From the NCBI GenBank assembly GCA_035591015.1, contig JAXIUW010189181.1:1-12182 (forward strand): a stretch of DNA of 12,182 bases. The letters run 5' to 3'. Position numbers and translations under genes: made by a program. Each line of letters opens with the position of its first letter. Positions within the stretch are counted from its first letter, which is position 1. Source of the stretch: Cephalothrix simula (taxonomy: Eukaryota; Nemertea; Palaeonemertea; Archinemertea; Cephalotrichidae). Below the pieces are notes generated by a model, which searched no databases, had not been told where the DNA came from, and was given only the letters and a program-made list of their open reading frames with translations. This document shows positions 8,145 to 12,182 of the stretch, in pieces.

Positions 8145-8418
8145 CAGAGAATATACAAACAATTCTACAATGCAAGCATTCTTAATTTACCGGGCAGTTT
8201 TGTATCCCTAGTCGGGTAGGGCCTAGAACTAGTAGAAATAATCTATTATACAAGTGATTGCCGACTATTTACCCAATTTATGAGTTTTTTCTTTTTTTAA
8301 TTTGTACAAAAAAGGACCAATGAATACATGGTAAACATCACAAATTCAACAAATACAGGACAATTTGTATTTATGCAGTAATGATATTATCAAGACATGA
8401 ACAATTGGCAATTCTTAC
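8145..8418. other. No gene seen
   Basis: AT-rich sequence with T- and A-runs around 8285-8315. No supported exon, RNA or repeat was found. It may be intron of the minus-strand gene whose exon lies at 8525-8639. Confidence 0.5.
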
Positions 8419-8524
8419 CGATTGTAATTTTTCTTGAATTTTTTTCGAAAAATATTTTAATTCTTTAAATTCTTTTACTCGCTGTCTCTTTTACGTTGTG
8501 ATAAAATAAAATAAAATATTTTAC

Positions 8525-8639
8525 CTGATTCGTTCCCTGTACTTGGGCTTGCATTTGTGACTTCACCAGCAGATTCATCTCTATCAGAATGGGGTGATGA
8601 TGGTACAGTCATCTTGGTTATGCTTGGTTGGGTAACACT
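8525..8639 (-). CDS. Internal coding exon of an unidentified minus-strand gene
   Basis: On the minus strand TATATCCTTTTTTCAG is a textbook acceptor (AG at 8640-8641), and the exon ends ATCAG|GTAAAATA (GT at 8524-8523). The 115 bases are open in only one of three frames, start in phase 0 and end in phase 1, giving 38 codons. GC is about 46% by my count, against about a third in the flanks, as expected for an exon in AT-rich DNA. The peptide is Ser/Thr/Pro/Asp/Glu-rich (MTVPSSPHSDRDESAGEVTN in the middle), typical of a disordered linker in a larger, perhaps nuclear or signalling, protein; that is inference. A second AG two bases further in (CAGAG) is an alternative acceptor. Reading through the donor meets a stop after 15 codons (TAA ending at 8475). 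The gene is not recognised. Confidence 0.68.
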
Positions 8640-9070
8640 CTGAAAAAAGGATATAAGTTGCTTAATGTTTATCGGGTATAAATGTTTGATCAACCTAGTA
8701 AAATTCACCCTACAAGAGACAATAAATGTGGCTAAGTTAATCAAAATATTGAAAGTTTAGTGAAATTCTTTTGATTGAATATTCATTTTTCAGTTAAATG
8801 CTGAATTTAGGAATAAATTTAATATTCATTTTACACGCTCAGCACTTGATAGTGTAGTCTACCTCTTTAAGACAAATGACATTTTGACAAATATAAATAA
8901 GATATTTGGGTTGGGACTAAGTCATGTGATGGAAAATGTGTCTATACGGGGTCTCCTCTGAGGAGGAACAGACGTGCATCATCGGTTGTTAGCAAGAACG
9001 TTGCCAGCAAGTACGAGTACATCCAGTATACACCATTGTAATTTGAATAAACTGGGGACCATAATTTTGT
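8640..9070. other. Intron-like DNA with possible SINE body
   Basis: No coding frame is supported. The part from about 8930 to 9070 is higher in GC than its left flank and directly follows (on the minus strand) the tRNA-like head at 9071-9147, so it may be the SINE body. Near its far end GACAAAT occurs twice within about 20 bases (8874-8892), but I could not pair it with a matching duplication beyond the head. Confidence 0.35.
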
Positions 9071-9147
9071 GGCAGGGGTATTAAGCTCGAATCCATGACC
9101 TTCCGATTATGAGCCAAGCCTCTTACCAACTGAGCTATTCCGAATTT
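9071..9147 (-). mobile_element. tRNA-derived SINE head (tRNA-Met-like)
   Basis: Read on the minus strand, the sequence has a full RNA polymerase III A box TAGCTCAGTTGG (9137-9126), an anticodon loop CTCATAA with CAT at 9111-9109, and a B box close to consensus, GGATTCGAGC (9094-9085). Spacing fits a tRNA. It is not a functional tRNA: the D, anticodon and T stems hold mismatches and the acceptor halves do not pair. The loop and the following GGTC resemble elongator tRNA-Met. This is the pattern of a tRNA-derived SINE. The family is unknown to me, and the 3' boundary and target-site duplication could not be placed. Confidence 0.72.
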
Positions 9148-9513
9148 TTATATACACGGTCTACAACTGAAACAAATCATACAAAACATCCAACGATTAC
9201 AGTAATAAAGTTTCTGAAAAGAAAATAATTTAATGGGGATTTAAATGACTATTATTTAACATTTCGATCGAATCTAGGACCTTATCCAGTTTCCAATTAG
9301 TAAGAAAGTTATTAGATCACGAATAAAACCTCCAATGTGCTGAAACCAACAAAACGAAAGAATCACTATAAATGTGCCTAACACATATAGAAATTATTTT
9401 ATTTTCTCTGGGATTGAAATTGAAGAAAAAAAATAACAACATTATCCAAGCATTTCAATTTTACGCTAAAAATAGATCTAGCTCATCTGATGTCCCTGTG
9501 AAACAGTAAGCAG
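9148..9513. other. No gene seen
   Basis: AT-rich sequence between the SINE head and the hairpin at 9514. I see no supported exon, RNA gene or repeat. Confidence 0.5.
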
Positions 9514-9539
9514 ATGCCAGAGATAGGTATCTGTGGCAT
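9514..9539. repeat. 12-bp near-perfect hairpin, 2-base loop
   Basis: ATGCCAGAGATA (9514-9525) and TATCTGTGGCAT (9528-9539) pair at 11 of 12 positions. CATCTG/CAGATG arms at 9485-9490 and 9511-9516 suggest an alternative outer stem. A CCAAT box follows near 9543. Confidence 0.65.
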
Positions 9540-9765
9540 TAACCAATCAAAACACTTTTTTCTATTGACGTATGATTGATATGTGATTTGTCAACCTTAT
9601 TGTTTAACAGAAGCAGGCTTTTATGAAGTCATATTATACTAGCGGTGGAAGTTCATTGTTTATATGGGTTCATGACGACATCAAAATACTTATGACGTAA
9701 TGCAAAAATTAATTAAAAATGAGAAGCGCCATGTTTGTCCCCGAAACTTCAATGATATCACTTAC

Positions 9766-9824
9766 CGGAAATGAATATCACTGAAATCACTGAACTTATA
9801 ATCATATCCTTTGGATTTAAACAT
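9766..9824 (-). CDS. Weak candidate exon, possibly a first coding exon
   Basis: The minus strand has a perfect donor, TTTCCG|GTAAGTGA (GT at 9765-9764). From ATG 9822-9824 the frame is open for 19 codons, MFKSKGYDYKFSDFSDIHF, plus two bases, and stops exist upstream in frame, so it could be an initiating exon. The Kozak context is poor (T at -3). Alternatively only the last 24 or 15 bases, after either of two TTCAG acceptors, are exonic. It ends in phase 2, which joins the exon at 8639 in frame only if the second AG there is used. The strong donor is the main support. Confidence 0.22.
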
Positions 9825-10111
9825 GGAATATTATTTTCATACCAAAAATACTATCTAAAGTATCAAGACAGGTACATGCTATTAAACGTTTTCCTTGCTT
9901 GCCCTTTATGACCCTTGAAAATGCATTTTTGTATACTGAATACCTAAAACATGAAAAAATTAAATAGGTTCAAAACAAAATAAAGACTTTTAAGCGGTTT
10001 TAAGCATACTTGTAGTCTAGGCCAGACCCAATGATATTGAATTTTACACAATTCATCGGGTTTAAGTGTAATAGAACAAAGTGTAAACAAACAGCAATAC
10101 AACCTTTTTAC

Positions 10112-10198
10112 CTTATATTGAACAGATATTGCGCATGCCATGGGCATCTAATAAAGTTTCGAATCTTGCGTTCTCTAAACATCAGAGGGGTATTGATT
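10112..10198 (-). CDS. Candidate internal exon with a CPWH tetrapeptide
   Basis: On the minus strand TCTAATTATTTCAG (AG at 10200-10199) precedes 87 bases that are open in one frame only and end AATATAAG|GTAAAAAGG (GT at 10111-10110); the frame meets TAA right after the donor. It is phase 2 at both ends. The peptide, beginning INTPLMFRERKIRNFIRCPW, is basic and contains RCPWHA. In Rieske iron-sulfur domains box II is C-P-x-H-G, and AIFM3-type proteins have a PL..RCPWHG spacing close to the one here. But the Gly is Ala, the residues between do not match what I remember, and box I (C-x-H) is not visible, so the resemblance is probably accidental. It lies upstream of the 8639 exon on the same strand. 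Confidence 0.3.
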
Positions 10199-10808
10199 CT
10201 GAAATAATTAGATCTTGCTCGGGGAAGCAAAAGATTTAATTCCACAACTATGTGTTTTAAACTGCTCTTAAAGTGCCCGAAGTTTTGTACTGCATTCAAA
10301 ACCGTTTATGGCAGAAAACTGGTTCTTACCTTTCAAAGTGTAAAATTCTTGGGTGTCAAAGTGTAAAAATATTCAGTTTCTCCTTGTTAAACATTTACAG
10401 ATTTTACAGATTATTTTGTATCACATACTTAATCCTTATTCTATATTCAAATTGTTCCACTTCATTTCAAATTCATCTAAATGATTTTACTAGATTCCCT
10501 AATTCCTTGCACATATCATATTAACACTAAACATTTCACGTAACTTTACCATTCCAAATCCATAGCTATTTTTAAAAGAACATGATACAAAATTTCGTAA
10601 AAATATTTTGTCCATTATACTCAGCTTTTCATAACAAATGCTCGCTCTAATTCCAAAAAAATATAATAATAGATAAATTCTCACATGTAATCAAACAGCA
10701 AAAAACTACAAAATTGTGAAGTACGAAATGTACAGCGAGCCCATGGCCATGTCACATTTTATAAATATTATGATAATCAGATAACATACAACTATAATCG
10801 ATAGAATT
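10199..10808. other. No supported gene
   Basis: Several chance frames occur. The only one with an ATG in fair context (10250-10366, 38 codons) lacks any further support. CAAAGTGTAAAA is repeated directly about 23 bases apart near 10335 and 10357. Confidence 0.5.
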
Positions 10809-10840
10809 TTGATCAATAATTTCCCAACATTATTGATCAA
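10809..10840. repeat. Perfect 12-bp inverted repeat, 8-base loop
   Basis: TTGATCAATAAT (10809-10820) and ATTATTGATCAA (10829-10840) are exact complements around TTCCCAAC. It is the longest uninterrupted perfect stem I found in the window. Each arm also contains the palindrome TTGATCAA. Confidence 0.75.
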
Positions 10841-10982
10841 GCACGGTGTATAATATTGCATGCTGAATGTATATAATATGACTTTGTTAGATATCAGACT
10901 GGAGTGTTTTTTGAAGGGGTAGAAGACAGAAGTACAAATATACATTTTTATGGAAATAATTCTTCGCCTTGACCTTCATTCT

Positions 10983-11171
10983 ATCAGAGTTTTTAAAGCC
11001 TCTGATCCACAGGATCCTTAACTGAGTTTCAGATTTTTGCTGATTATAAGCTCTTTCAGCTTATCAGTTCGGGAAACTGGTATTTTGGTGCCACAATTCT
11101 GGTGCGCCTCCCTGTAGAACAACATAATACATGTAGTGCCATTTCGTTGATAATTTTGCTCTACAGAGCAA
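10983..11171. repeat. Cluster of small hairpins
   Basis: In order: ATCAGAG/CTCTGAT (10983-11006), palindrome AGGATCCT (11011-11018), CTGA/TCAG (11022-11032), ATAAGCT-CTTTC-AGCTTAT (11046-11064) with an extra CTG/CAG pair outside a bulge, an imperfect CTGTAGARCAA inverted pair (from 11112 and up to 11166), and palindrome TTGCTCTACAGAGCAA (11156-11171). Such density suggests folded RNA or a foldback repeat, but small stems are easy to find by eye. Confidence 0.45.
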
Positions 11172-11363
11172 TACATTGGGGCCCTCAACAGAATTTTTTC
11201 ATTTAATAAAATTTTACAAAAAAACCTAAATTTAATTTATTTTAATTTTATTTTGTTGTTTTAAACATGGGGAACAATATTGGCTATAAGCAATGTGCAC
11301 GGTTTCAGGTTTCACGATATCAAAAAATATGGTGTATAAGACGCCATTATATTGTTCTCTACT

Positions 11364-11383
11364 CTATGGAGACTGCCCCATAG
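11364..11383. repeat. 6-bp inverted repeat CTATGG/CCATAG
   Basis: CTATGG (11364-11369) and CCATAG (11378-11383) flank eight bases, and CCATAG is repeated directly 10 bases later. This continues the structured region to the left. Confidence 0.5.
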
Positions 11384-11467
11384 GGAACCATAGGACCAGT
11401 TTCACGAACTGTTCTGTTACTATCATACCCGAGTCCATTTTACACGAAATCTTTAAAAAGGGTAAAT

Positions 11468-11523
11468 TAAAATTTCATGGGCAGAAACACAACAGTAAAA
11501 TTTCATGGGCAGAAACACAACAG
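11468..11523. repeat. Perfect tandem duplication of a 28-bp unit
   Basis: Two identical adjacent copies (11468-11495 and 11496-11523), each running from TAAAATTTCATGGGC to CACAACAG. With no differences between copies the duplication is probably recent. The unit is not a multiple of three, so it shifts the frame of the 80-codon run at 11293-11535, arguing that this run is not under coding constraint. Confidence 0.95.
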
Positions 11524-11938
11524 AAGACACTTTAAACATAAATTATCATAGTAATTCAAGTGGAAGTAAGTGAAATATGTTTTTGTGCTCAATCTCTATA
11601 TCGTGTCTTGAGTGATTAAACGCAAAATTAAATAACATTCCTAATTGGAAAAAATACATGACTGCAAAACTTGTATCAGATTAATATCTGCTCCAAAATT
11701 GCACTCCTGGTTACCTTATTACTATCTATTTTTGCAACCGGTTTTAGAAAAAAATAAAATAATTTTCCATTGCCATATATTAAAAATTAATAATTCAATA
11801 TATGAAACTGATTGTGAAGGCAGGTGCAGCACTTATTTTTGAAACTTTGAAGTCAATTAAAAATCCATATATGCATAATTCAGGACTACAACTTAGAACA
11901 GACTCCATCCATTTTTTTATATAATAATTTTCAATATC
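11524..11938. other. No gene seen
   Basis: AT-rich DNA with a 65-codon ATG frame at 11645-11842 that shows no splice signals and looks like chance. A TATA-like TTTTTTTATATAATA lies at about 11912-11926, just upstream of the ATG at 11939. Confidence 0.45.
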
Positions 11939-12157
11939 ATGGAGATTCGAAAAAAAGAAGAGCTTTCCAGCTCACAATCGCGTCATAAAAACCATCAACA
12001 TAATCTTTCTGCCGTTTTAAATTATGGTAACAAAAATGTTTGGCAATCACATTGTACCGGTATTCAGTGTATACAGTTGAAGATTTACACAATCTTTCAC
12101 GTCTACTTCATAGATAGGGCTCTCATACAACGAAGTGAATCAATAACCGTCTATTAG
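11939..12157 (+). CDS. Possible first coding exon or chance frame
   Basis: ATG at 11939 has a strong Kozak context (A at -3, G at +4). The frame stays open for 72 codons to a TAG at 12155-12157. The first 29 residues are hydrophilic (starting MEIRKKEELSSSQSRHKNHQ) and end at TATG|GTAACA (GT at 12027-12028), a fair donor; after that the peptide looks less coherent. A TATA-like run lies 15-25 bases upstream of the ATG, too close for a normal 5' UTR. The length is within chance expectation, and no family is recognised. Confidence 0.2.
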   Translation: MEIRKKEELSSSQSRHKNHQHNLSAVLNYGNKNVWQSHCTGIQCIQLKIYTIFHVYFIDRALIQRSESITVY

Positions 12158-12182
12158 AGCCGACAAAACATAATAGCTCATT

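Noticed and set aside
9081-9147. Considered as a functional tRNA-Met gene
   Set aside because: Acceptor halves do not pair and several stem positions are mismatched; only the internal promoter boxes and the anticodon loop are well kept.
10273-10524. 83-codon plus-strand frame, and a 38-codon ATG frame at 10250-10366
   Set aside because: The long one starts at GTG, and its product is mostly Leu/Ile/Phe/Tyr from AT-rich DNA. The short one has only a fair Kozak context. Neither has splice or other support.
10706-10945. 79-codon minus-strand frame
   Set aside because: It runs straight through the perfect inverted repeat at 10809-10840 and its product is hydrophobic and low in complexity; no splice sites.
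11293-11535. 80-codon plus-strand frame
   Set aside because: Starts at GTG and the perfect 28-bp tandem duplication inside it shifts frame, so no coding constraint is evident.

Overview
The window looks like non-coding DNA from a large, AT-rich eukaryotic nuclear genome, most likely a marine invertebrate and perhaps a bivalve. The evidence is low GC (about one third by eye), no long ATG-initiated reading frames, exon-like islands bounded by splice-type signals, a degraded tRNA-derived SINE head, many short inverted repeats, and TACATGTA-type words. The phylum is an inference from style, not a match. I see no bacterial operon, no CRISPR array, no rRNA, no intact tRNA gene and no intact transposon protein gene.

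Layout. Positions 1-68 hold E2F-like and CRE-like motifs followed by a splice-donor-like GTAAGTAT, which could be the end of a promoter and first exon on the + strand. From 69 to about 4850 there is mostly featureless AT-rich DNA, with one pair of short overlapping frames (1089-1291) and two perfect CRE palindromes. From 4857 to 5851 the minus strand carries a third CRE, several ATGGCG (YY1-like) words, a GC-elevated stretch and a possible 3'-terminal exon with poly(A) signals. The longest stop-free run of the window (163 codons) is on the minus strand at 6170-6658. From 6729 to 7154 there are two inverted GC boxes around a perfect hairpin. From 7505 to 7750 there is a diverged inverted duplication, bordered by a partial hammerhead-like core.

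The best-supported coding feature is an internal exon on the minus strand at 8525-8639: pyrimidine tract plus CAG acceptor, one open frame, raised GC, and a CAG|GTAAAA donor. Weaker exon candidates lie upstream on the same strand at 10112-10198 and 9766-9824. Both end in phase 2 and both would join the 8639 exon in frame only through the second of two closely spaced AG acceptors. A SINE head (about 9071-9147) would sit in the intron between them. The likeliest reading of 8.4-10.2 kb is therefore part of one multi-exon minus-strand gene whose product I cannot identify.

The right end (10.8-11.5 kb) is rich in small hairpins and has a perfect 28-bp tandem duplication. A possible first coding exon on the + strand starts at 11939. 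I did not find a convincing new biological system. The items most worth testing are the split gene, the 163-codon frame, the inverted duplication with its hammerhead-like core, and the repeated CRE and ATGGCG words.
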